From: Francisella uliginis
GTDB taxonomy: Bacteria; Pseudomonadota; Gammaproteobacteria; Francisellales; Francisellaceae
DNA: 64,000 nt
Direction of reading: 5' to 3'
Assembly (NCBI RefSeq): GCF_001895265.1
Contig: NZ_CP016796.1
Coordinates: 1,178,001 to 1,242,000 of the forward strand
The first letter of the stretch is position 1; each line of letters begins with the position of its first letter. This document shows positions 1 to 8,106 of this stretch, one piece after another. Made by a program: the position numbers and the translations under genes. The notes below the pieces were generated by a model. That model was not told the DNA's origin and searched no databases. It saw nothing but the letters and a program-made list of their open reading frames with translations.

Positions 1-5
1 CCATT

Positions 6-1166
6 ATGATTGATCAAGAACAAGAAATTAATGACTTAAAAAAAGAAAACTTAATGCTTAAAAAAATATTAGATACTATTGATGCTAATATTTACTGGAA
101 AAATAGCCAAGGTAAGTATCTAGGTATGAATAATAGTAATGCAGCAGCATTAAAGTTAAGCTGTGCTCAAGATGCTATTGGTAAAACTGAATTAGAGCTA
201 CTAAAAGATCAATCATTGGCTCAATCTATTTTAGATAACGATTTAGAAGTCATAAAAAATAATACTACAACAACTTATGAAGAGAACTACCCTATTCATG
301 ATGATCAAATAGGTGTATATTTGGCAAAGAAACGTACATTATTTGATGATCAAAAAAATAAGATTGGATTAGTAGGAATATCAGTTAATATAACTGATCG
401 TAAAGAATTAGAGAAAGAAATAAAATATAAAAATAAAGAACTAGAGAAAAAAGATGCTATTAAAACACAGTTTATAGAAAACTTTAGCCATGATGTTAAA
501 GTTCCAATAAATGCACTTATAGGTAGAATCCAATTATTAAAATTGATAGGTCAAAAAGAAAAAAATGAGAAATTCATAAAAGTAGCAACAGATACTGAAA
601 ATAGTGCTATGGTATTAGATACACTATTCAAGCAAATGCAAAATATAATTACTCATGAACAATTTGATAATAATATTTATAGTACCACGTTTAATTTATT
701 CAGTTTAGTTGATGAAGAAATTAAAATAGCAGAAGCTTCAATTCAAAGTAACAAAAAAATTAATATTCATCTCTCTATTTCTGAAAATTTATCTATTGAT
801 GTTTATACTGATCACTATAAATTATCCCAAATAATACGTAATTTACTATCAAATGCTATTAAATATACTGATGAAGGTAATATTGATATTCAAACAGAAA
901 TAATTGAAGGAAATTCTAAACAAGTTATTTTCAATTTTAAGGTATCTGATACAGGCATAGGTATACATAAAGCTCATCAAGATAATATCTTTGAGTTATT
1001 TAATCGAGCTGGTATAACCTCACATAATAATAATCGTCATGGTTTAGGTATTGGTCTATATATAGTAAAAAATAATGTTAGTATACTTGGAGGCAGTATT
1101 AGCTTTGAAAGTTATTTAGGACAAGGTAGTAAGTTTTTTATCAGTATTCCTTTAGAAGCTGTTTAA
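6..1166 (+). CDS. PAS-domain sensor histidine kinase
   Basis: Two-component sensor kinase, probably cytosolic because no membrane segment is visible. Residues 1-20 form a short coiled coil. A PAS domain follows at about 20-135 (YWKNSQGKYLG near the start, VNITDRKELE at the end). The dimerisation/phosphoacceptor segment has the H-box FSHDVKVP with His162. The ATPase domain carries an N-box (NLLSNAIKY, Asn283), G1 DTGIGI (315-320), F-box (IFELFNR) and G2 GLGIGL (346-351). There is no receiver domain and no adjacent response regulator, so it looks like an orphan kinase here. The H-box reads HDVKVP rather than the usual HE(I/L)RTP. The ATG at position 6 is the first in the window; the frame is open to the edge, so the true start could lie upstream. 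Confidence 0.85.
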   Translation: MIDQEQEINDLKKENLMLKKILDTIDANIYWKNSQGKYLGMNNSNAAALKLSCAQDAIGKTELELLKDQSLAQSILDNDLEVIKNNTTTTYEENYPIHDDQIGVYLAKKRTLFDDQKNKIGLVGISVNITDRKELEKEIKYKNKELEKKDAIKTQFIENFSHDVKVPINALIGRIQLLKLIGQKEKNEKFIKVATDTENSAMVLDTLFKQMQNIITHEQFDNNIYSTTFNLFSLVDEEIKIAEASIQSNKKINIHLSISENLSIDVYTDHYKLSQIIRNLLSNAIKYTDEGNIDIQTEIIEGNSKQVIFNFKVSDTGIGIHKAHQDNIFELFNRAGITSHNNNRHGLGIGLYIVKNNVSILGGSISFESYLGQGSKFFISIPLEAV

Positions 1167-1384
1167 TCATATTCATTCAGATACATCCCTCTAGCTAATC
1201 TATTCATCTCCTGACAAAATTCTTTGAATAAATTTGAAGTTAGTATAGCTTTTAAACAAAACCATATGATAAAAGCTACCATCCCAATAATAAATCCTGC
1301 TAATGTTGACAGCAATATATTATTGGTACGCAAGTATATATAGCTAGAAGACATTACCATTATTGTTATTAATCCAATAAACAT
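1163..1384 (-). CDS. Small membrane protein, unknown function
   Basis: Product of 73 residues with a hydrophobic segment from residue 1 to about 20 and a second from about 26 to 50 (LAGFIIGMVAFIIWF), then a short polar tail. This suggests two membrane helices joined by a short loop. A strong Shine-Dalgarno AGGAGG lies 4 nt before the ATG, which supports real translation. The stop overlaps the end of the convergent histidine kinase gene by 4 nt. I do not recognise the family. Confidence 0.55.
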   Translation of the reverse strand: MFIGLITIMVMSSSYIYLRTNNILLSTLAGFIIGMVAFIIWFCLKAILTSNLFKEFCQEMNRLARGMYLNEYD

Positions 1385-1540
1385 ATGACCTCCTTTTTTT
1401 CATCACTTAAATACAACATATATTAAATATTAAAAATTCTTTATTGTCAATATAGTTATATTTATTATAAATAAATTAACGATATTTATTTTTTAAACAT
1501 ACACTAAACAATATAAAAGTATTCTATAAAAAATGACTGA

Positions 1541-2527
1541 CTAAGTAATCTGATTTAAAAAACTTTTATACTCTTCTAAAAGGCTAAATATCTTAGCTTC
1601 ATTATCTAGCTGATTTAGTTTCTGACGAAACTCTTTTGAATTAGGCAAATTTTGAAGATAAAAACTAGCATGAGTACGAATTTCTTTAACAGCCACTTTT
1701 GCAGTTTTTAGCTTTACCAAACGTCTTAGATGTTCACCTAACACATCTACTCTCTCAATTGATGTAGGATCTGGTATTAATTCACCAGTGTTTAAATATT
1801 CAGCAATTTGTCTAAAAATCCAAGGATTACCACGTGATGCGCGCCCTACCATTACAGCATCTACACCAGTATGATCCATCATAGCTTTAGCACTGTGAGG
1901 ACAAAATACATCACCATTACCAATCACTACAGTATCTACAGCTTTTTTAACATCCCGGATAATATCCCAGTTTGCTTTACCTGTATACATTTGCTCACGC
2001 GTACGCCCATGTAATGCTATAGCACTTACTCCAGCATCTTCACAAGCTTTAGCTACTTCAATAGCATTAATATTTTGATCATCCCAGCCTATACGCATCT
2101 TTACTGTAACTGGTTTATATACAGCCTTTACTACTGCTGTCAGAATTTCATGAATTCTATCGACATCTTTAAGAAGTGCCGCTCCTGCTTGAAGTTTCTT
2201 AGCAATCTTTGGCATAGGACAACCCATATTTATATCGAGAAAATCACATTCTGTATTCTCAGCGATATATTTAGTTGCTCCAACAAAACTCTCAAGATCA
2301 GTACCAAATATCTGTATCCCAAGTGGCTTTTCACTATTTTCCATATAGAGCATTTCCATAGTTTCCCAATTACGCTCTACTACAGCTTTGTTACTAACCA
2401 TCTCAGTATATATTAGCCCTGCACCATGCTCTTTGCATATTGTACGAAAAGCACTATCACAGAAACCTGCCATTGGTGCAAGTACGACATTATTTTCTAT
2501 TTCAATATCAGCTATTTTAAAGCCCAT
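1541..2527 (-). CDS. dusB: tRNA-dihydrouridine synthase, DusB type
   Basis: FMN-dependent enzyme that reduces specific uridines in the tRNA D-loop to dihydrouridine. The TIM barrel starts with the family hallmark LAPMAGFCDSAFR (residues 16-28). The active-site motif is NMGCPMPK, with the proton-donating cysteine at residue 103. LHGRTREQMYTG and NGDVF follow, then VMVGRASRGNPWIF for FMN phosphate binding. The length of 328 is normal for DusB. It overlaps the upstream prmA by 11 nt. The prmA-dusB pair recalls enterobacterial chromosomes, where prmA and dusB-fis are neighbours, but no fis gene follows here. Confidence 0.9.
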   Translation of the reverse strand: MGFKIADIEIENNVVLAPMAGFCDSAFRTICKEHGAGLIYTEMVSNKAVVERNWETMEMLYMENSEKPLGIQIFGTDLESFVGATKYIAENTECDFLDINMGCPMPKIAKKLQAGAALLKDVDRIHEILTAVVKAVYKPVTVKMRIGWDDQNINAIEVAKACEDAGVSAIALHGRTREQMYTGKANWDIIRDVKKAVDTVVIGNGDVFCPHSAKAMMDHTGVDAVMVGRASRGNPWIFRQIAEYLNTGELIPDPTSIERVDVLGEHLRRLVKLKTAKVAVKEIRTHASFYLQNLPNSKEFRQKLNQLDNEAKIFSLLEEYKSFLNQIT

Positions 2528-3362
2528 CTTTTACACCATCTAATAAAAACCATTGCCCCATCTGTTTCGGCTGATTAAAGCTTATGCCATGTTTTTTAAA
2601 CTCTTCTTGAACTTCATCAACTTGATTTTCTATTATTCCAGATAGAGCTAGACTACCGCCCTGCTTTAAACTACCTGTAATACTCTCAACTAAGCTTATA
2701 AGCACATTAGAGAAAATATTTGCAACAACTAAGTCAAACTGTTGTGTTGGTGTATTATCACTAAACTTAGTTTTATCAGCTACATTATTTCCTGCAGCAT
2801 TTTTGATAGATGATTCTATCGAATTTGGATCTATATCTATACCTTGAGCAAAACCTGCACCTAACTTCACAGCACCTATAGCAAGCACTCCTGTACCACA
2901 ACCATAATCTAAAACATTAGAATCATTTGTTACATGATCTTCTAACCATTCTAAACACATCTTAGTAGTCTCATGATTACCACAACCAAAAGCTATACTA
3001 GGATCTACTATAATATATGTATGATTTTTATCATTCGGCAATTCACGCCAATTTGGATAGACTACTATATTCTTGCCTACCTTAATCGGCTCATAGTCAT
3101 ATAGCCAAGCTGCTTCCCATTGCTGATCCTTTATAATCTCGTAGCTTATTTCACTTTCTAAAATACTCTCAAACTCTTTTTTAAGAGTATTTATTATATG
3201 ATCTATATCATAGTGATCTTCATATAACACTACCACATTAACAATATCATTAGGCTTATCAACTCTAGTTATAGAACCTGCATCATTATTAAAAAGATAA
3301 TCTTCAATAATATCAAAAAACTTAGATTTCACACTAAATTGTAATTGGTGCCACTGTTGCAT
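2517..3362 (-). CDS. prmA: Ribosomal protein L11 methyltransferase
   Basis: SAM-dependent methyltransferase that trimethylates ribosomal protein L11. The N-terminal part is the L11-recognition domain. The catalytic part has DPSIAFGCGNHETT, corresponding to the family's DPGxAFGTGxHxTT, then VLDYGCGTGVLAIGAVKLGA (motif I), GIDIDPNSI, and VVANIFSNVL (motif IV, normally NIL or NIF). The frame can be read from a TTG at 3380, but the ATG at 3362 (MQQWHQLQF) fits the usual PrmA N-terminus better and gives 281 residues. It overlaps dusB and is probably co-transcribed with it. Confidence 0.9.
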   Translation of the reverse strand: MQQWHQLQFSVKSKFFDIIEDYLFNNDAGSITRVDKPNDIVNVVVLYEDHYDIDHIINTLKKEFESILESEISYEIIKDQQWEAAWLYDYEPIKVGKNIVVYPNWRELPNDKNHTYIIVDPSIAFGCGNHETTKMCLEWLEDHVTNDSNVLDYGCGTGVLAIGAVKLGAGFAQGIDIDPNSIESSIKNAAGNNVADKTKFSDNTPTQQFDLVVANIFSNVLISLVESITGSLKQGGSLALSGIIENQVDEVQEEFKKHGISFNQPKQMGQWFLLDGVKDGL

Positions 3363-3438
3363 TTTATAAAAATAACTCAAAATCTTATATATCGTAAAAT
3401 GATACTAAATAATATAATTAACAGCTAGGTTAAATTAA

Positions 3439-4014
3439 TCATTTAACATTTGGATAATGCTGGTTAAATCTAATTTTTCTTAGCAAAATATGATTTATAA
3501 ACCCTAATATATGAACCGCTAAAAATCCAGCAGTCGCTACAAGTAGACCAGCTACAAAGCTACCTAAGAACAATGGTTGCCAAAACTCATATAAATGGTT
3601 TAACATATAAGAACCGAATTTTTCCCAATCTGAAATATCAACGTGCTCTCCAAGCAAAAAACATCCAAATATATAATTACCTAAATACATTGGAATCCAG
3701 GTTAGAGGGTTACTAATCCATACAGTTGAAATAGCTGTTGGAATATTTGCTCTCAAAATTATCGCTGAAATAATTACAGGAGTCGTCTGCAAAGGTAGAG
3801 GAATCATCATCCAAAAAAGTCCAATAAAAACTCCTCTTGCAACAGTATCATAACTGGCGATCCAAAGACTTTTTTTTGTAAGTCTGTGTGCTACAGAGCC
3901 CAAAAATTTTGAACTCTCTAATCTTTTTCTTCTACTAATTAATCTTCGGGCTCTTCTTGTATTCATATTTTTAGTTTTCTTTGATAAAACGCTTGTATAA
4001 TAAAAGTAATACAT
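3439..4014 (-). CDS. DUF2062 family membrane protein
   Basis: Inner-membrane protein of the DUF2062 family, function unknown. The diagnostic stretch is VARGVFIGLFWMMIPLPLQT followed by RANIPTAISTVWISNPLTWIP, with hydrophobic segments in the centre and near the C-terminus. A basic N-terminus (NTRRARRLISRRKR) precedes the first helix. The frame is open up to an ATG at 4098, but the sequence between 4019 and 4044 is a dispersed-repeat hairpin. The ATG at 4014 has AGGA 7 nt upstream, supplied by the repeat, so I prefer 4014. The ATG at 3966 is another option and would give the usual family length. Confidence 0.75.
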   Translation of the reverse strand: MYYFYYTSVLSKKTKNMNTRRARRLISRRKRLESSKFLGSVAHRLTKKSLWIASYDTVARGVFIGLFWMMIPLPLQTTPVIISAIILRANIPTAISTVWISNPLTWIPMYLGNYIFGCFLLGEHVDISDWEKFGSYMLNHLYEFWQPLFLGSFVAGLLVATAGFLAVHILGFINHILLRKIRFNQHYPNVK

Positions 4015-4019
4015 TCTAT

Positions 4020-4044
4020 TATCCTGAGCTCGTTTCAGGATCTC
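4020..4044. repeat. Dispersed-repeat hairpin, partial copy
   Basis: The hairpin arms ATCCTGA (4021-4027) and TCAGGAT (4035-4041), followed by CTC, match one hairpin of the 139-nt element at 18537-18675 in about 21 of 24 positions. Only this half of the element is recognisable here. It lies where the upstream extension of the DUF2062 frame would be and carries the AGGA ahead of the ATG at 4014. Confidence 0.55.
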
Positions 4045-4208
4045 ATCAAAATCAAGACTTCTAGTAAGGATGCTGAAATTTAATTGAGTATTCAGCATTA
4101 CATTTTATGTATAGTTAGATATATAATAGTTAAGAATTATTAATATTCAATATTTTGATTATATTAAAGATAAATTCAGTTTAATATTAGAAAATATTGC
4201 TTAAATTG

Positions 4209-4460
4209 TTATGGCTGACTATATGACCAGAAAAGTCTCGTAGCATCCTGACCAGGTCTAAACTCAGATTGTCTGTTATCAATATACTCTCCATATTTTG
4301 AGTTAATAAACTCTCTATCAGGTGGTACATACGCTGAACCTTCAGCTTGTTCTTCTTGAACTTCTGGACCATCATACATATATGGACTATATGGTCGCAT
4401 ATATCCATAGCTAGCAACAAAGCAAAGAACTCCAATAGTCATTAAAATAATTTTTTTCAT
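4209..4460 (-). CDS. Small exported protein, unknown function
   Basis: Product of 83 residues starting MKKIILMTIGVLCFVASYGYM, which is a signal peptide or N-terminal anchor. A polar mature part follows, rich in Tyr, Pro and Glu (MRPYSPYMYDGPEVQEEQAEG), ending in RLFWSYSQP. AAGGAG lies 11 nt before the ATG. An overlapping frame at 4187-4435 on the same strand lacks these features and was not called. The family is not recognised; it is probably periplasmic or outer-membrane associated. Confidence 0.6.
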   Translation of the reverse strand: MKKIILMTIGVLCFVASYGYMRPYSPYMYDGPEVQEEQAEGSAYVPPDREFINSKYGEYIDNRQSEFRPGQDATRLFWSYSQP

Positions 4461-4603
4461 ACTTTCTACATCTCCTTATCAAGACTTTTATTAGTCTATC
4501 TTCCATTATAACTTTTTTGACTCTTATATGAAGAAAAATTAACTTTTGAATAATTTTTTTTTGCTACAATAACACCTAGATAAATCCTATACTTAAATAA
4601 TAA

Positions 4604-5593
4604 ATGCAAGAATATAGCAAAAAATATAATAAAAAAGCAATTTTACTAGTTAACCTTGGCACTCCAAATGGATTTGATGCAAAATCTATAAAAAAATACC
4701 TAAAAGAATTTTTATCAGATAAACGCGTAATTGAAGCTAATCCTATCTTATGGAAATTAATATTAAACTTAATTATTTTACCTATTCGCTCGAAGAAAAA
4801 CGTTCACACTTATGAGGCTGTTTGGAATAAAGAACACAACAAATCTCCATTACTTCTATACACTGAAAATCTAGCAAAAAAATTAGATCAAAAGCTTGAT
4901 AACTATATAGTAGATTGTGCTATGCGCTATGGTAATCCTAGTATAGAAAGTAAGATTAAGAGCTTACAAGAACAAGGTGCTACTGAAATAGTAATTTTCC
5001 CGTTATACCCACAGTATTCAGCAACTACTACAGCTACAGTTTACGATGAGGTTTATAGAGTTTTATCAAAATTAAGATGGCAACCTACTATCAAAGGTAT
5101 AAACCCTTATTACGATAATAAACTTCATATTGAAACTATTAGCCAGCAAGTAAAAGATCATTTACATAGTTTAGATTATACTTCTGATACAATCTTATTC
5201 TCATTTCATGGATTACCACAAGAATATTTTGATAAAGGTGATCCTTATTATTGTCATTGTCATAAAACTTATCGCTTAGTAAAAGAATCTCTACAAGATA
5301 ATTATCCAAATATAGATTTTGAATTATCATTCCAATCTCGCTTTGGTCCTAAAAAATGGCTAGAGCCATATACAACTACCAAGCTAGAGGAATTTGCTAA
5401 ACAAACTAAAAAAATAGTTGTCATAGCTCCTGGTTTTAGTGTTGATTGTTTAGAAACTTTAGAAGAATTAGCAATCACTGAAAGACAAGCTTTCTTAGAA
5501 AAAGGTGGCAAAGAGTTTAGCTTAATACCTTGCCTAAATGATTCTCAAGAGCATGTTGAAATGTTATACAATATTATTAAAGAAGAGATATGA
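4604..5593 (+). CDS. hemH: Ferrochelatase
   Basis: Last step of haem synthesis: inserts Fe2+ into protoporphyrin IX at the membrane surface. The N-terminus LLVNLGTPNGFDAKSIKKYL is the family signature. AMRYGNPSI, PLYPQYSATTTA, the metal-binding SFHGLP (His202) and PGFSVDCLETLEE (Glu284) are all present. YCHCH at about 216-220 supplies possible cysteine ligands, but whether there is an Fe-S cluster is not clear. The length of 329 is normal. The stop overlaps the photolyase start by 4 nt (ATGA), so the two are translationally coupled. Confidence 0.95.
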   Translation: MQEYSKKYNKKAILLVNLGTPNGFDAKSIKKYLKEFLSDKRVIEANPILWKLILNLIILPIRSKKNVHTYEAVWNKEHNKSPLLLYTENLAKKLDQKLDNYIVDCAMRYGNPSIESKIKSLQEQGATEIVIFPLYPQYSATTTATVYDEVYRVLSKLRWQPTIKGINPYYDNKLHIETISQQVKDHLHSLDYTSDTILFSFHGLPQEYFDKGDPYYCHCHKTYRLVKESLQDNYPNIDFELSFQSRFGPKKWLEPYTTTKLEEFAKQTKKIVVIAPGFSVDCLETLEELAITERQAFLEKGGKEFSLIPCLNDSQEHVEMLYNIIKEEI

Positions 5594-6984
5594 GTGAAAA
5601 TATAGCAATACATTGGTTTAGAAAAGACTTGCGCCTAGCTGATAATCCAGCACTATCTCAGGCTAGCCAAGCAGATAAGACTATCACAATATTTATCCAT
5701 GATGAAAAATCTCCAATAGGCGCTGCAAGCAAATTATGGTTACATCACTCTCTAAAAAGTCTTAATAAATCTCTAAATAACAAGTTAAACTTCTATATTG
5801 GCGAACCTCTAGAAATCATAAAAAAACTTGTCAAAGAAAATAATATTACAGACTTTTATTGGAATAGATGCTATGACAAATATAGCATAGATCGAGATAC
5901 TCAGATCAAACAATTTCTTCAAGAACAAAATATCAATGTAAAAAGCTTTAACGGAAGTCTGCTTATAGAGCCTTGGCAATGTAAAAAAGATGATGGCACA
6001 CATTATAAGGTTTATACACCTTTCTATAAGGAGCTCATTAAAATTAGGAAATATAGATCAAATATTGCTCAACCAAGCTTTAATAATCTAGTAAAACTAG
6101 ATAGTTTTAACTGTATAGATTCTTTAAAACTATTAGAACCAAAACACTCTTGGCAAAATATAATAAAGCAATGGAGAATTGGTGAAGAATCAGCTAGTAA
6201 AATACTTGAAGACTTTCTAGCAGATAAAGTAAAAAACTATAAAACTGCTAGAGATTATATGAGTCTAGACGCTACATCAGCATTATCACCATATTTACAT
6301 TTTGGTGAAATCTCACCAAATCAAATCTTTAACGCTGTACAAAGCTTAGATGTTATTGGAAGTAATGAAGAGCATTTTATAAAAGAGCTTGTTTGGCGTG
6401 ATTTTTCATATTATCAGTTATATTATTATCCAGAACTTCATAATAAGAATATAAATCAAAAATTTGACAACTTTGAATGGGATAATAACCCTGCGATTCT
6501 GAAAAAATGGCAAGAAGGACAAACTGGTATACCTATAGTAGATGCGGGCATGAGAGAACTTTGGCAGACTGGTTATATGCATAATCGTGTACGTATGATA
6601 GTTGCAAGCTTTCTTATAAAAAACTGTTTAATTCATTGGAAATATGGTGAAAAATGGTTTTTTGATACTTTATTTGATGCAGACTTTGCTAGTAATAATA
6701 CCAACTGGCAATGGGTAGCTGGTTGTGGCCTAGATGCAGCACCTTACTTTAGAATATTTAATCCCGTATTACAGTCTGAGAAATTTGAAGCTTATGATTA
6801 TATTCGTAAATATGTACCTGAAATAGCTAAATTACCTAACAAATTTTTAGTAAAGCCATGGGAAGCTTCAGAGAATATTTTAAATGATGCGAATATTACT
6901 CTTAACAAAGATTATCCAAGACCAATAGTCGACCTTAAAGGCTCTCGAAATAAAGCTTTAGAATTACATAGAAAAATTAAATAA
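5590..6984 (+). CDS. phrB: Deoxyribodipyrimidine photolyase
   Basis: Light-driven repair of cyclobutane pyrimidine dimers. The N-terminal antenna-binding Rossmann domain starts IHWFRKDLRLADNPAL. The C-terminal FAD domain shows SALSPYLHFGEISP, GIPIVDAGMRELWQTGYMHNRVRM, and NTNWQWVAGCGLDAAPYFRIFNP, all diagnostic of class I CPD photolyases. The length of 464 is typical. It is coupled to hemH by a 4-nt overlap. The adjacent downstream DNA is non-functional (enolase remnant), so the hemH-phr operon ends here. Confidence 0.93.
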   Translation: MSENIAIHWFRKDLRLADNPALSQASQADKTITIFIHDEKSPIGAASKLWLHHSLKSLNKSLNNKLNFYIGEPLEIIKKLVKENNITDFYWNRCYDKYSIDRDTQIKQFLQEQNINVKSFNGSLLIEPWQCKKDDGTHYKVYTPFYKELIKIRKYRSNIAQPSFNNLVKLDSFNCIDSLKLLEPKHSWQNIIKQWRIGEESASKILEDFLADKVKNYKTARDYMSLDATSALSPYLHFGEISPNQIFNAVQSLDVIGSNEEHFIKELVWRDFSYYQLYYYPELHNKNINQKFDNFEWDNNPAILKKWQEGQTGIPIVDAGMRELWQTGYMHNRVRMIVASFLIKNCLIHWKYGEKWFFDTLFDADFASNNTNWQWVAGCGLDAAPYFRIFNPVLQSEKFEAYDYIRKYVPEIAKLPNKFLVKPWEASENILNDANITLNKDYPRPIVDLKGSRNKALELHRKIK

Positions 6985-7002
6985 ATTATTTTCATTTCAT
7001 AA

Positions 7003-7358
7003 CTTGGTAATCATATTGAAGTTGTTGATGATGATATTTTTGTCACAAATACGCAGTATATATATCGTGGCATTAGAGAAAAAACTGCAAACTCAGCTTT
7101 GATCAAATTAAATCAAATAGATACAGTTTCTGAAACTATATAAGCTGTAAGAATGTGTAGTGATAATAGCTGGCGCTATTTTATGTCACATAGCTCAGTT
7201 GAAACAGAAGATGATTTCCTAGCTGATTTTGCTGTAGCTATGGGTGGTGAAGATTTAAAACAGGTTCAGCATGTCGTAGTGAACGTATTGCTAAATACAA
7301 TTGCTTATTAGAAATAGAAAGAGAACTTGAAATCTCAGCTCTTTATTATTGGAGATAA
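7003..7358 (+). pseudogene. Decayed C-terminal fragment of an enolase gene
   Basis: Translating 7003 onward gives [17 protein letters not shown], then [18 protein letters not shown], a stop (TAA at about 7141), AVRMCSDNSW, and SHSSVETEDDFLADFAVAM. After a one-base frame change near 7255 it continues [26 protein letters not shown], to TAA at 7356-7358. These follow the enolase C-terminal third in order: GDDLFVTN, ANSILIKxNQIGTxTET, SHRSGETED, IKTGSxSRSxRxAKYNQLLRIE. The N-terminal two thirds are missing. The catalytic-Lys segment SALIKLNQ is kept, but the stop and frameshift rule out function. The region 6985-7457 holds nothing else I recognise apart from a TATAAT at 7427-7432 ahead of the pilin gene. 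Confidence 0.85.
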
Positions 7359-7457
7359 GATTTAGATTAACCAAATCATGTATATTATCAAATATAAAAT
7401 ATTTTTTTAATCTAAAAAATTAAATGTATAATCACTATATAAGTATTTAAGGTTTCA

Positions 7458-8090
7458 TTGATCCGCATGATACATAGATTTAAAAAAAGCAATTCTAAAC
7501 TACCAGCATCAGGAGTTAAAAAGAGCAAACTAGTAAATTATGTATCACGTAAAATTAAAGGTATAACTTTAGTTGAATTAATGATAGTTATATCATTAAT
7601 TGCTATTTTAGCAGCTATAGCTATACCTATATATTCAGATTATAAAATTCGAGCAAGAATTGGTGGTGAAATTACCAAGATAGGCTCTGTAAAAGCCCAA
7701 ATTAATGAAATAATTTCATTAGGTGATTTCAGTGAAGGTGATCAGATTAGAAATATCTATATATATACTATGCCTCAAAATGTTGGTGTTGCTACTAATG
7801 GTATTATTACAGTCAATCTTGGTAGTGTTGTATATTCAAATATCCCAGCTGCTGATAATCCTGTTATTTCAGACGATCGTGCTGCTATACATTTGGTCCC
7901 TTTTATAGTAAACACTTCTTTAGTTTGGAGCTGTGAAAATGCTAATGGTTCAGCTTTAACAGATGATTTACTACCAAATAGCTGTCTAGAAGAAACATCA
8001 GTAAACATAAACAATATATGTGTATCTTCTATAAATAACACTTGTAGCCCTAGTAGCAACGGCAACGGCAACGGCAACGGCAACAACTAG
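7458..8090 (+). CDS. Type IV pilin with a long leader
   Basis: Class III signal for prepilin peptidase: KG|ITLVELMIV with Glu at position 5 of the mature protein, followed by a long hydrophobic helix ending IPIYSDYKIRARIGG. The leader is about 34 residues if translation starts at the TTG (7458), or 31 from the ATG at 7467. There is no closer in-frame ATG, and this is longer than the usual 6-10 for type IVa pilins. AAGG sits 5 nt before the TTG. The C-terminal disulphide region is WSCENANGS then LLPNSC, as in other Francisella-type pilins, followed by an extra tail with two more cysteines and a (Asn-Gly)n stretch. It is probably a minor or structural pilin. Confidence 0.85.
   Translation: MIRMIHRFKKSNSKLPASGVKKSKLVNYVSRKIKGITLVELMIVISLIAILAAIAIPIYSDYKIRARIGGEITKIGSVKAQINEIISLGDFSEGDQIRNIYIYTMPQNVGVATNGIITVNLGSVVYSNIPAADNPVISDDRAAIHLVPFIVNTSLVWSCENANGSALTDDLLPNSCLEETSVNINNICVSSINNTCSPSSNGNGNGNGNN
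8058..8081 (+). repeat. Hexanucleotide tandem repeat AACGGC x4
   Basis: Four perfect copies of AACGGC lie just before the pilin stop codon and encode alternating Asn-Gly. The unit is GC-rich against an AT-rich background. Changes in copy number would keep frame and only alter the length of the C-terminal tail. Confidence 0.9.
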
Positions 8091-8106
8091 ATTTATTTAT
8101 AATAGC

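Noticed and set aside
2075-2416. Plus-strand open frame of 113 codons
   Set aside because: Lies wholly opposite dusB, has a composition typical of an antisense shadow and no ribosome binding site or recognisable domain.
4187-4435. Second minus-strand frame overlapping the small exported protein
   Set aside because: No signal peptide or ribosome binding site; the alternative frame at 4209-4460 has both.
7775-8086. Minus-strand frame starting MLPLPLPLPLLLG
   Set aside because: Antisense of the Asn-Gly repeat of the pilin gene; the Leu-Pro run is a by-product of the AACGGC units.
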